This document shows positions 1 through 6,145 of a DNA stretch of 8,784 nt, one piece after another. The number at the start of each line of letters is the position of its first letter. The stretch's first letter is position 1. The translations under genes and the position numbers were made by a program. A model generated the notes under the pieces. That model did no database searches. It saw nothing but the letters and a program-made list of their open reading frames with translations, and was not told the origin of the DNA. Origin of the DNA: Candidatus Coliplasma caballi. Its GTDB lineage: Bacteria; Bacillota; Clostridia; Oscillospirales; CAG-382. Where the stretch lies: assembly GCA_018065365.1 (NCBI GenBank), contig JAGHTH010000052.1, positions 1-8,784 on the forward strand, read 5' to 3'.

Positions 1-785
1 TCCCCGTCATTTTCTTAATCATTTCCTGTACGCTCGGTATGCTTTACGTCGGCGGCTTCTTCGGTACGGACTGGTGGGGCGGTACCGATTGCGCGTGGGA
101 TTTCATCGCGGCATTCGGTAATACCGACGCCTTCATCGGACTCCCTTGGGGCGCGATCATCTCCCTCGTCTTCACGGTCATCTATCTCGTCGCAAGACGT
201 ATTATCACCTTCAAGGGCGCGATGGAATCCATCCCGAAGGGCTTTACCGCAATGGTTCCCCCGATCATCATTCTGACGCTCGCAGTTTCTCTGAAGACCA
301 TGACCAGCCAGCTCGGCGCGGACGTATTCGTTCGCGATCTTATGAACGGCGCCGCGGCGGGACTGTTCAACCTGCTTCCCGCGGTCATTTTCGTAGTCGC
401 TTGTCTGCTCGCGTTCGCGTCCGGTACCTCCTGGGGTACGTTCGGCATTCTGATCCCGATCGTTACGGCGATTTTCGAGCCCTCGACCGAACTTCTCATC
501 ATCGGTATCTCCGCTTGCTTGGCAGGCGCGGTCTGCGGCGACCACTGCTCTCCGCTCTCGGATACCACAATCATGGCGTCCGCCGGTGCGCAAACCAACC
601 ACCTCGATCACGTCAATACCCAGCTTCCGTACGCGATCACGGTTGCGACGGTCAGCTTTGTCAACTACATCATCGCGGGCTTCGTTCAGAACGCGATCAT
701 CACGCTGCTGACCGGTACGGTGCTGACCGTCGGAACGCTGTTCGTAATTCGTTTCTTAACCAAATCTCAAAAAGCTTCGGCTTGA
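1..785 (+). CDS. Na+/H+ antiporter, NhaC family (3' part of gene)
   Basis: This is the C-terminal part of an integral membrane Na+/H+ exchanger. The gene is cut by the window's left edge: the reading frame is open from base 3 and about 260 codons are visible before TGA at 783-785, roughly half the usual family length of 450-500 residues. At least five hydrophobic spans can be read, for example IISLVFTVIYLVARR, MVPPIIILTLAVSL, LLPAVIFVVACLLAFASG and ITVATVSFVNYIIAGF. The family signatures are GTSWGTFGILIPI (about 424-465) and CGDHCSPLSDTTIMASAGA (534-590), whose polar residues inside the membrane are typical of the NhaC/Na_H_antiporter fold. The cytosolic tail ends in a basic stretch. Related NhaC-like exchangers can swap organic substrates such as malate/lactate, so the exact ion pair is not settled. 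It has its own terminator and no evident link to the purine operon downstream. Confidence 0.9.
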   Translation, partial: PVIFLIISCTLGMLYVGGFFGTDWWGGTDCAWDFIAAFGNTDAFIGLPWGAIISLVFTVIYLVARRIITFKGAMESIPKGFTAMVPPIIILTLAVSLKTMTSQLGADVFVRDLMNGAAAGLFNLLPAVIFVVACLLAFASGTSWGTFGILIPIVTAIFEPSTELLIIGISACLAGAVCGDHCSPLSDTTIMASAGAQTNHLDHVNTQLPYAITVATVSFVNYIIAGFVQNAIITLLTGTVLTVGTLFVIRFLTKSQKASA

Positions 786-793
786 TATTCTGC

Positions 794-827
794 GGGCAGA
801 CAGGCAACCCTGTCTGCCCTTTCTTTT
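794..827 (+). terminator. Rho-independent terminator after the antiporter gene
   Basis: A perfect 11-bp stem (794-804 pairing with 809-819, GGGCAGACAGG/CCTGTCTGCCC) with a CAAC loop is followed by TTTCTTTT at 820-827. It starts 8 nt after the antiporter stop codon and separates that transcript from the purine operon. Confidence 0.93.
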
Positions 828-890
828 CGACAGAACGAACAAAAGAAAAATAGAAAAATCACGCAAAATAGGTTGTTTGGCAGAAAATGC

Positions 891-938
891 AAAAAATACG
901 TTTTTTACCTTGACAAGAGCCGGGCGGTTTGATATAAT
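891..938 (+). promoter_or_regulatory. Consensus sigma-A promoter of the purine operon
   Basis: The -35 box TTGACA (910-915) and -10 box TATAAT (933-938) both match consensus exactly, with a 17-nt spacer. TGA at 930-932 gives an extended -10 (TGnTATAAT). An A/T tract (AAAAAATACGTTTTTT, 891-906) ends 3 nt before the -35 box and could act as an UP-like element. Transcription should start near 945. No paired PurR boxes are seen, so control appears to rest on the leader RNA rather than on a weak or repressed promoter. Confidence 0.9.
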
Positions 939-951
939 GACAATATAGAAA

Positions 952-1025
952 GTCCTTTGCGACTGACGGATTCTCGTGGAGCACCACGGAGGAGCAAAGA
1001 ACCATACATGCCGACCGTCTGGGCA
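952..1025 (+). promoter_or_regulatory. ZTP/ZMP riboswitch (pfl motif) aptamer
   Basis: This 5' leader RNA is predicted to bind ZMP/ZTP, the AICAR nucleotides. The visible parts match the pfl/ZTP class. P1 is CTTTGC (955-960) with GCAAAG (994-999). The 5' junction strand reads GACTGACGGA (961-970). P2 is CGTGG (975-979) with CCACG (984-988). The conserved 3' element CCGTCTGGGCA lies at 1015-1025. The class pseudoknot can form between GACGG (965-969) and CCGTC (1015-1019). Compared with the consensus I remember (GGCG with CGCC), the changes here are compensatory and keep the pairing. The 3' GGGCA is shared with the 5' arm of the following terminator, so aptamer folding and termination should exclude each other. 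Known members turn genes on when ligand is bound. The placement before a purine operon that makes and uses ZMP fits well. Confidence 0.9.
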
Positions 1026-1066
1026 CACTTGAACCGCGTAGGGTTCAGTGCGCTCTTTTTGTTTTT
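1021..1066 (+). terminator. Riboswitch-controlled intrinsic terminator
   Basis: TGAACC (1030-1035) pairs with GGTTCA (1042-1047) across a six-base loop. The stem extends outward past a bulged T (1029) and one A/C mismatch (1025/1051) through 1021-1028 with 1048-1055, then reaches TTTTTGTTTTT (1056-1066). The lower 5' arm is the conserved GGGCA of the ZTP aptamer, so ligand-stabilised aptamer should weaken this hairpin and let polymerase continue into purE. The bulge and mismatch may tune it to be easily disrupted. Confidence 0.88.
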
Positions 1067-1080
1067 GAAAGGAGACAGAC

Positions 1081-1569
1081 ATGAAAAAAGTCGGAATCGT
1101 CATGGGCAGCGACAGCGATCTGCCGGTTGTCCAGAAAGCGATCAACACGCTCAAGGATCTCGGGATCCCCTACGAAGTCCATATCTACTCTGCGCATCGA
1201 ACGCCGAAACAAGCCGCGGAATTTGCATCCGGGGCAAGAAAGAACGGATTCGGTGCAATCATTGCGGCTGCGGGAATGGCGGCGCATCTTGCCGGAGCCA
1301 TTGCGGCCAATACCACCCTGCCCGTTGTCGGGATCCCCTGCAAATCGAGTATCACAGACGGCGTTGACGCCCTTTTATCCACGGTACAAATGCCCACCGG
1401 AATTCCGGTTGCGACCGTAGCGATAAACGGAGCTGCCAACGCCGCTTTGCTTTGCGCCCAGATTCTCGCGGTCGAAGACGCGGATCTCGCCGCGAAGCTG
1501 GATCAGAAGCGCGTCGCGGACGCGGAAACCGTTTTGAAAAAAGATGCTGAAATAGCGGCAACATTATAA
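1081..1569 (+). CDS. purE: N5-carboxyaminoimidazole ribonucleotide mutase, class I PurE
   Basis: This cytosolic enzyme moves the carboxylate of N5-CAIR to C4 to give CAIR. It has 162 residues, the usual length for a single-domain PurE. The N-terminal nucleotide loop is MGSDSD (8-13), the conserved SAHRTP is at 37-42 with catalytic-type His39, and AAAGMAAHLAG (62-72) carries a second His at 69. SAHR plus AAHL place it with class I mutases rather than class II AIR carboxylases, which carry SAHKT and GRSN. Common bacterial PurE has GGAAHLPGM here, so GMAAHLAGA is a variant form. VQMPTGIPV (102-110) and the AANAALL stretch follow as expected. AAAGGAG at 1068-1074 sits 6 nt before ATG. It is the first gene of the operon, directly behind the riboswitch. 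Class I enzymes normally work with PurK, which is not in this window. Confidence 0.96.
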   Translation: MKKVGIVMGSDSDLPVVQKAINTLKDLGIPYEVHIYSAHRTPKQAAEFASGARKNGFGAIIAAAGMAAHLAGAIAANTTLPVVGIPCKSSITDGVDALLSTVQMPTGIPVATVAINGAANAALLCAQILAVEDADLAAKLDQKRVADAETVLKKDAEIAATL

Positions 1570-1596
1570 AATTCACACACAAAAAGAGGAGCAACC

Positions 1597-2283
1597 ATGG
1601 AAAAGAAACTTGTTTACACCGGAAAAACGAAAGACGTCTTTGCATTGGACAACGGCAATTATCTTCTCAAATTCAAGGATGACTGCACGGGCAAGGACGG
1701 TGTGTTTGATCCCGGCGAAAATTCGGTCGGTCTGACAATCGAAGGCGTCGGAGACGTGAACTTAAGAATGTCCGTTTATTTCTTTGAAAAAGTCAATGCG
1801 GCAGGCATCCGCACGCATTATGTGAAAGCCAACCTTTCCGATACGACCATGGAAGTGAAACCCGCAAAAGTGTTCGGGAAAGGACTTGAAGTCATCTGCC
1901 GTTATAAAGCGGTCGGCAGCTTCTTCCGCCGTTACGGAGATTACATCCCGGAAGGCGCCGACCTCCCCGCATACGTCGAGACCACGTTCAAAGACGACGC
2001 GAAGGGCGATCCGCTCGTCACGAAAGACGCTCTCGTTGCTCTGAACGTCATGACGGAAAAGCAGTACGACGATATCAAGCTCATGACGCAGAAGATCACC
2101 AGAATCGTTGCGGACGACCTCGCCGAAAAAGGTCTTGTCCTTTACGATATCAAATTTGAATTCGGATACGATGCCGACGGCAACGTCATGCTGATCGACG
2201 AGATCGCTTCCGGAAATATGAGGGTATATCAGAACGGAAAGTATATCGAACCGATGACGCTTTCCAAACTCTTCTTTGCGTAA
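1597..2283 (+). CDS. purC: Phosphoribosylaminoimidazole-succinocarboxamide synthase (SAICAR synthetase)
   Basis: This enzyme joins CAIR and aspartate with ATP to form SAICAR in the cytosol. At 228 residues it has the length of bacterial single-domain PurC. Visible motifs are YTGKTKDVF (7-15, nucleotide-binding strand-turn), FKDDCTGKDG (26-35), the substrate-binding CRYKAVGSFFRRYG (101-114), FKDDAKGDP (131-139), and the metal/ATP segment YDIKFEFG...IDEIASGNMR (183-209), which stands for DFKLEFG...DEISPDxxR in E. coli-like enzymes. AGAGGAG at 1585-1591 lies 5 nt before ATG, and the gap after purE is 27 nt. PurB, which would split SAICAR to AICAR, is not in this window. Confidence 0.96.
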   Translation: MEKKLVYTGKTKDVFALDNGNYLLKFKDDCTGKDGVFDPGENSVGLTIEGVGDVNLRMSVYFFEKVNAAGIRTHYVKANLSDTTMEVKPAKVFGKGLEVICRYKAVGSFFRRYGDYIPEGADLPAYVETTFKDDAKGDPLVTKDALVALNVMTEKQYDDIKLMTQKITRIVADDLAEKGLVLYDIKFEFGYDADGNVMLIDEIASGNMRVYQNGKYIEPMTLSKLFFA

Positions 2284-2298
2284 GACCTGGAGGGCAAA

Positions 2299-3723
2299 AT
2301 GGGAGGATTTTTCGGCATCGTCTCCAAAGAAGAATGTCTGACGGACGTCTTCTTCGGGGTCGATTATCATTCGCATCTCGGCACAAAGTCCGGAGGACTT
2401 GCCGCTTACGACCGTGAAATCGGGTTGCAGCGCAAGATCCACCACATCGAAAACGCTCCTTTCCGGACGAAATTTGAAAACATTACGGAAGAAATGAAAG
2501 GAACGTCCGCGATCGGCTGTATCAGCGACAGCGATCCGCAGCCGATGCTGATCCGTTCCAACCACGGCACTTACGCGATCTGCATGATCGGGGTGATCAA
2601 CAACAGAGAGGAACTGATCAGCCAGTATCTTTCCTTTTCCGGCGGACATTTTGATTCCATGACGGGCGGTAAGATCAACGAAGTAGAACTCCTCGCGGCG
2701 TTGATCGATCAGAAAACGACTTTTGACGAAGGAATCCGTTTCGCGCAGAAATCTATCAAAGGCACCGCTTCCATTCTGATTCTGACGGATACGGGTACGC
2801 TCATCGCGGCAAGAGACCGATTCGGCAGATTGCCCGTGCAAATCTACCAAAACGAAAGCGGGTACGCCGTAACCTTTGAATCATTTGCAGCGGAAAAAAT
2901 CGGCTACACCTTCGTTAGGGAACTCGGTCCGGGCGAGATCGTTGAACTCTCCCCGACGGAGATGAAGCAGCTTCAGGCGCCCGGAAAGAAAAAGAAGATC
3001 TGCTCTTTCCTCTGGAGCTATTACGGATATCCGACGACCACCTACGAAGGCGTCAACGTCGAAACGATGCGCTACCGCAACGGCGAACTTCTCGCGGAAA
3101 AAGATCAGCAGAACCATCGGGAATTGAATATTGATTACGTCGGAGGTGTCCCCGATTCCGGAACGCCGCACGCGATCGGTTACTCCAACAAGAGCGGCTG
3201 CAAATTCGCGCGCGCATTCATCAAATACACGCCTACATGGTCCCGGAGTTTTCTTTCCGACAACCCGATCATTCGCGACAAGGTCGCAAAAATGAAGCAG
3301 ATTCCCGTCAAGGATCTGATCGAAGGAAAAGAGCTTCTTTTTGTGGACGATTCGATCGTACGAGGAACGCAGCTCAAGGAAACGGTCGATTTCCTGTATG
3401 AAAACGGTGCAAAGGCGGTCCATATGCGCTCCGCCTGCCCGCCGATCATGTACGGGTGCAAATTTCTGAACTTTACGCGGAATACGAACGATATGGAATT
3501 GATCGCGCGAAAGATCATTCTGGAGATCGAGGGCGAAGAAGGTTTAACTCATTTGAATGAATATTCCGACGAAAAGACCGAGAGAGGCAAAAAACTCCGC
3601 GAGGCGATCTGCGAGAAATTCCACTTTGCTTCCCTTGAATTTCAGTCGATTGAGAACGTGATAAAAGCAATCGGGCTCAATGAGTGCGACCTCTGCACTT
3701 ACTGTTGGAACGGAAAGGAGTAA
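2299..3723 (+). CDS. purF: PurF-family amidophosphoribosyltransferase with a degenerate glutaminase domain
   Basis: PurF makes phosphoribosylamine from PRPP and an amide nitrogen, the first committed step. The protein has 474 residues: a glutaminase-like domain (about 1-230) then a phosphoribosyltransferase domain (about 231-474). The transferase half looks intact: VPDSG (284-288), the PRPP loop VDDSIVRGT (349-357, Asp350-Asp351), and likely 4Fe-4S ligands Cys235, Cys387, Cys466 and Cys469, matching the four of B. subtilis PurF. The glutaminase half is not: the protein begins MGGFFGI where active enzymes begin (M)CGxxGI or expose that Cys by propeptide cleavage. Other active-site positions also differ (HRGQD to HLGTK; GHVRY to GCISD; HNG to MIG at 96-98; SDSE to INEV). 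An in-frame TAA at 2281-2283 directly upstream excludes a Cys-bearing N-terminal extension. GGAGG (2289-2293) supports the ATG. I recall similar MGGFFG proteins in other Clostridia. Ammonia use or an external glutaminase is inferred. Confidence 0.9.
   Translation: MGGFFGIVSKEECLTDVFFGVDYHSHLGTKSGGLAAYDREIGLQRKIHHIENAPFRTKFENITEEMKGTSAIGCISDSDPQPMLIRSNHGTYAICMIGVINNREELISQYLSFSGGHFDSMTGGKINEVELLAALIDQKTTFDEGIRFAQKSIKGTASILILTDTGTLIAARDRFGRLPVQIYQNESGYAVTFESFAAEKIGYTFVRELGPGEIVELSPTEMKQLQAPGKKKKICSFLWSYYGYPTTTYEGVNVETMRYRNGELLAEKDQQNHRELNIDYVGGVPDSGTPHAIGYSNKSGCKFARAFIKYTPTWSRSFLSDNPIIRDKVAKMKQIPVKDLIEGKELLFVDDSIVRGTQLKETVDFLYENGAKAVHMRSACPPIMYGCKFLNFTRNTNDMELIARKIILEIEGEEGLTHLNEYSDEKTERGKKLREAICEKFHFASLEFQSIENVIKAIGLNECDLCTYCWNGKE
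3714..3720 (+). promoter_or_regulatory. Ribosome binding site of purM inside purF
   Basis: AAAGGAG forms the last codons of purF before its TAA (3721-3723). purM opens with two ATGs, 3724 and 3727. Spacing from this site is 3 nt to the first and 6 nt to the second, so 3727 is the better placed start although 3724 abuts the purF stop exactly. Either way purF and purM are likely translationally coupled. Confidence 0.7.
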
Positions 3724-4770
3724 ATGATGATCGAGAATTCTGAATCCAAAGCATACGCTTCCGCCGGTGTGGACATTACCGCCGGATACCGTGCGGTCGA
3801 ACTGATGAAACGGCATATCTCCAAAACCGTTACGCCGGGCGTCTGCTCCGACGTCGGTGGGTTCGGCGGTCTTTTTGAGCCGGATCTGACCGGGATCACG
3901 AAACCGGTATTGGTTTCCGGTACGGACGGTGTCGGGACGAAACTCAAGCTGGCGTTTTTGATGGACAAGCACGATACGGTCGGGATCGACTGCGTGGCAA
4001 TGTGCGTCAATGACGTCATCTGCTGCGGAGCAAAACCGCTGTTCTTCCTCGATTACATTGCTTGCGGGAAAAACGTCCCGGAACGGATTGCGGACATCGT
4101 CAAAGGCGTTTGCGACGGCTGCGTTCAATCCGGAGCGGCGTTGATCGGCGGCGAAACCGCGGAAATGCCCGGCTTCTACCCCGAGGACGAATACGACCTC
4201 GCGGGATATTGTACCGGGATCGTCGATAAAAACAAAATCATCGATCACACGACCATGAAAGAAGGCGACGTCGTGATCGCGCTCCCTTCCAGCGGAGTAC
4301 ATTCGAACGGGTTTTCTCTCGTCCGCAAGGTATTCGACGTTGAAAAGGCGGATCTGACTTCCCCGCGCGAAGAACTCGGCGGGAAATCGTTGGGCGAAAC
4401 GTTGTTGACACCGACCGTGATTTACGTCAAACCGGTTCTCGCTCTGCTTGAAAACGTCCGTGTCAAAGCGATCTCGCACATCACGGGCGGCGGTTTTTAC
4501 GAAAACATCCCGCGCAGCATTCCGGAAGGGCTCTGCGCCGAAATCGACAAAGCAAAAGTACGCGTTCTGCCGATCTTTGACATGATCGCCAAAACGGGAA
4601 ACATCAGCGAACACGATATGTTCAACACGTTCAACATGGGCGTCGGCATGACGGTCATCGTATCCCCGGAAGACGAACAAAAGTCCCTCTCCGTTCTCAA
4701 AGACAACGGGATCGCCGCATATCCGATCGGAAAAATCGTTTCGTCGGATCAAAAAATCGTCTTGCGCTGA
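3724..4770 (+). CDS. purM: Phosphoribosylformylglycinamidine cyclo-ligase (AIR synthetase)
   Basis: PurM closes the imidazole ring: FGAM plus ATP gives AIR, ADP and phosphate. It has 348 residues (347 if the second ATG, at 3727, is used), typical for bacterial PurM, and belongs to the PurM/PurL ATP-binding superfamily. Signatures are YASAGVDI (11-18), SGTDGVGTKLKLA (65-77), CVNDVICCGAKPLFFLDY (94-111, with the Asn-Asp of the ATP/metal site), IGGETAEMPGFY (141-152), SSGVHSNGFSLVRK (189-202), ISHITGGGFYENIPR (250-264) and FNMGVGM near the C-terminus. It begins immediately after the purF stop, with its ribosome site inside purF. No missing residue or frame break was seen. Confidence 0.97.
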   Translation: MMIENSESKAYASAGVDITAGYRAVELMKRHISKTVTPGVCSDVGGFGGLFEPDLTGITKPVLVSGTDGVGTKLKLAFLMDKHDTVGIDCVAMCVNDVICCGAKPLFFLDYIACGKNVPERIADIVKGVCDGCVQSGAALIGGETAEMPGFYPEDEYDLAGYCTGIVDKNKIIDHTTMKEGDVVIALPSSGVHSNGFSLVRKVFDVEKADLTSPREELGGKSLGETLLTPTVIYVKPVLALLENVRVKAISHITGGGFYENIPRSIPEGLCAEIDKAKVRVLPIFDMIAKTGNISEHDMFNTFNMGVGMTVIVSPEDEQKSLSVLKDNGIAAYPIGKIVSSDQKIVLR

Positions 4771-4784
4771 ACGGAGGAACTGTA

Positions 4785-5408
4785 ATGAATCGGGAAAAAG
4801 CAAGGATCGACGTTCTCGTTTCGGGCGGCGGTACCAAGCTGCAGGCATTGATCGACGCGGAAAAAAGCGGCATTCTGAAAAGCGGAACGATCCGGATCGT
4901 AATCTCCAACAAAGCGGATGCCTACGCTATTCAGCGTGCAGAAAAATCGAATATCAAAACAAGCGTGATTCTGAAAAACGAATGCGGAAGTCGTGAGAAA
5001 TTTGAAGAAAAGCTGATTTCCGTTCTGAAAGAAGAAAAAGTCGATCTCATCATTCTCGCCGGATTTCTCGCGATCCTTTCCGAAAAGTTTACGGAGCGCT
5101 TTGAAAAGCGGATCATCAACGTGCATCCTTCCCTGATTCCGTCGTTTTGCGGAGAAGGGTTTTACGGATTGAAGGTACACGAAGCCGCTTTGGAAAAAGG
5201 CGTCAAAGTAACCGGCGCAACCGTTCATTTCGTAAACGCCGTTCCGGACGGAGGAGAAATCATTCTGCAGAAAGCGGTTACGATCCGAAAAAACGAAACT
5301 CCCGAAACTTTGCAAAAGCGCGTCATGCAACTTGCAGAGTGGAAAATTCTTCCCAAAGCCGCGGAACTCGTTTCCGCCTCGATCGTCAAAAACAGAAAGG
5401 AAGTATAA
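4785..5408 (+). CDS. purN: Phosphoribosylglycinamide formyltransferase, folate-dependent (GAR transformylase)
   Basis: PurN transfers a formyl group from 10-formyl-THF to GAR. It has 207 residues, near the usual 190-215. The catalytic triad of the E. coli enzyme (Asn106, His108, Asp144) maps to Asn112 and His114 in INVHPSLIPSF (111-121) and Asp155 in PDGGEII (154-160). The phosphate-binding loop reads SGGGTKLQALID (13-24), with Lys18 where E. coli has Asn (GSNLQ), a substitution next to the substrate phosphate. GLKVHEAALEKGVKVTGATVHFV (128-150) and the C-terminal AEWKILPKA (184-192) are family hallmarks. GGAGG (4773-4777) lies 7 nt before ATG, 14 nt after purM. It is one of two 10-formyl-THF users in the operon, which links it to the ZTP-sensing leader. 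Confidence 0.95.
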   Translation: MNREKARIDVLVSGGGTKLQALIDAEKSGILKSGTIRIVISNKADAYAIQRAEKSNIKTSVILKNECGSREKFEEKLISVLKEEKVDLIILAGFLAILSEKFTERFEKRIINVHPSLIPSFCGEGFYGLKVHEAALEKGVKVTGATVHFVNAVPDGGEIILQKAVTIRKNETPETLQKRVMQLAEWKILPKAAELVSASIVKNRKEV

Positions 5409-5411
5409 ACA

Positions 5412-6131
5412 ATGGATATTTACAAGATCAACGATATTACCGAACTGCTTCGCGGCAACACCTATCCGGGCAGAGGAATCATTCTCGGAAAAACGCCCGA
5501 CGGAAAACACGCCTGCGCCGCGTATTTTATCATGGGACGCAGCGAAAACTCGAGAAACCGTGTCTTTACCGAAAGAAACGGAGAGGTATTTACCGAACCT
5601 TTTGACGTATCCAAAGTACAGGATCCCTCGCTGATCATTTATGCGGCGATTCGCCGGTATGAGAACAAGCTGATCGTTACGAACGGAAATCAGACGGATA
5701 CCGTTTACGACGCGCTGAAAGCCGGCTCCTGTTTCTGCAAGGCGCTCAAGACAAGAACGTTTGAGCCCGACGCGCCGAACTTTACTCCCCGAATCAGCGG
5801 TATGTTGGTTTTTGAAAACGGCGATTTCTTCTACAAGATGAACATTCTCAAGAGCATTGACGCGGAAGGAAGCGACTGCGCGCGTTACGACTTCTCCTAT
5901 CCCTCCAAAGCCGGACTCGGTCATTTCCTGCACACCTACGTCTGCGACGGCAATCCGATCCCGACGTTCCAGGGAGAGCCCGAACGCGTCGCGACCGATA
6001 ACGACATTGACGTTTTTGCAAACAAAGTCTGGAACGCTCTGGATGAGAACAACCGCATTTCCCTTTACGTACGCTACGTAGATCTCGAGAGTGGAAAAGA
6101 AGAAAACCGACTGATCAACAAAAATCATTAA
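5412..6131 (+). CDS. purO: IMP cyclohydrolase, PurO type
   Basis: Predicted to close FAICAR to IMP, the last step of the pathway. It has 239 residues and no similarity to the N-terminal cyclohydrolase domain of PurH. Instead it shows the pattern of archaeal PurO (IMP_cyclohyd family): YPGRGIILGKTPDGK (18-32), AAYFIMGRSENSRNR (36-50, equivalent to the archaeal SSRSxPNR strand), DPSLIIYAAIRRY (71-83), TNGNQTD (90-96) and NFTPRISG (123-130). Archaeal enzymes are about 200 residues, so this one is somewhat longer, mostly toward the C-terminus. AAAGGAAG (5396-5403) overlaps the end of purN, the gap to purN is 3 nt, and the AICAR transformylase gene follows directly, so both halves of the last two steps are co-made. 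The assignment rests on these motifs and the context. I see no other candidate cyclohydrolase in the window. Confidence 0.88.
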   Translation: MDIYKINDITELLRGNTYPGRGIILGKTPDGKHACAAYFIMGRSENSRNRVFTERNGEVFTEPFDVSKVQDPSLIIYAAIRRYENKLIVTNGNQTDTVYDALKAGSCFCKALKTRTFEPDAPNFTPRISGMLVFENGDFFYKMNILKSIDAEGSDCARYDFSYPSKAGLGHFLHTYVCDGNPIPTFQGEPERVATDNDIDVFANKVWNALDENNRISLYVRYVDLESGKEENRLINKNH

Positions 6132-6145
6132 GGAGAAACGAAGCA

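Noticed and set aside
834..850. PurR box (CGAAC at 836-840)
   Set aside because: Only one short half-match in an A-rich stretch and no paired second box. It also lies well upstream of the promoter.
146..853. A 235-codon + strand frame overlapping the antiporter
   Set aside because: It is an R/H-rich shadow frame without motifs. The NhaC reading has clear membrane spans and signatures.
891..906. AAAAAATACGTTTTTT as a second terminator
   Set aside because: The stem is A-T only with no G-C content, so it is too weak. It is better explained as promoter-upstream A/T tract.
952..1066. Guanine/adenine (purine) riboswitch upstream of purE
   Set aside because: The three-way junction and loop-loop sequences of that class are absent, whereas the ZTP/pfl elements are all present.
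2254..2301. Missed N-terminal Cys of PurF through a wrong start or sequencing slip
   Set aside because: An in-frame TAA lies five codons upstream of the ATG, the ribosome site spacing is good, and several other glutaminase residues are changed too, so a single base error cannot explain it.
5412..6145. Broken purH (frameshift separating the two domains)
   Set aside because: The upstream protein is not related to the PurH N-terminal domain but carries PurO motifs, and both genes have their own start and ribosome site.
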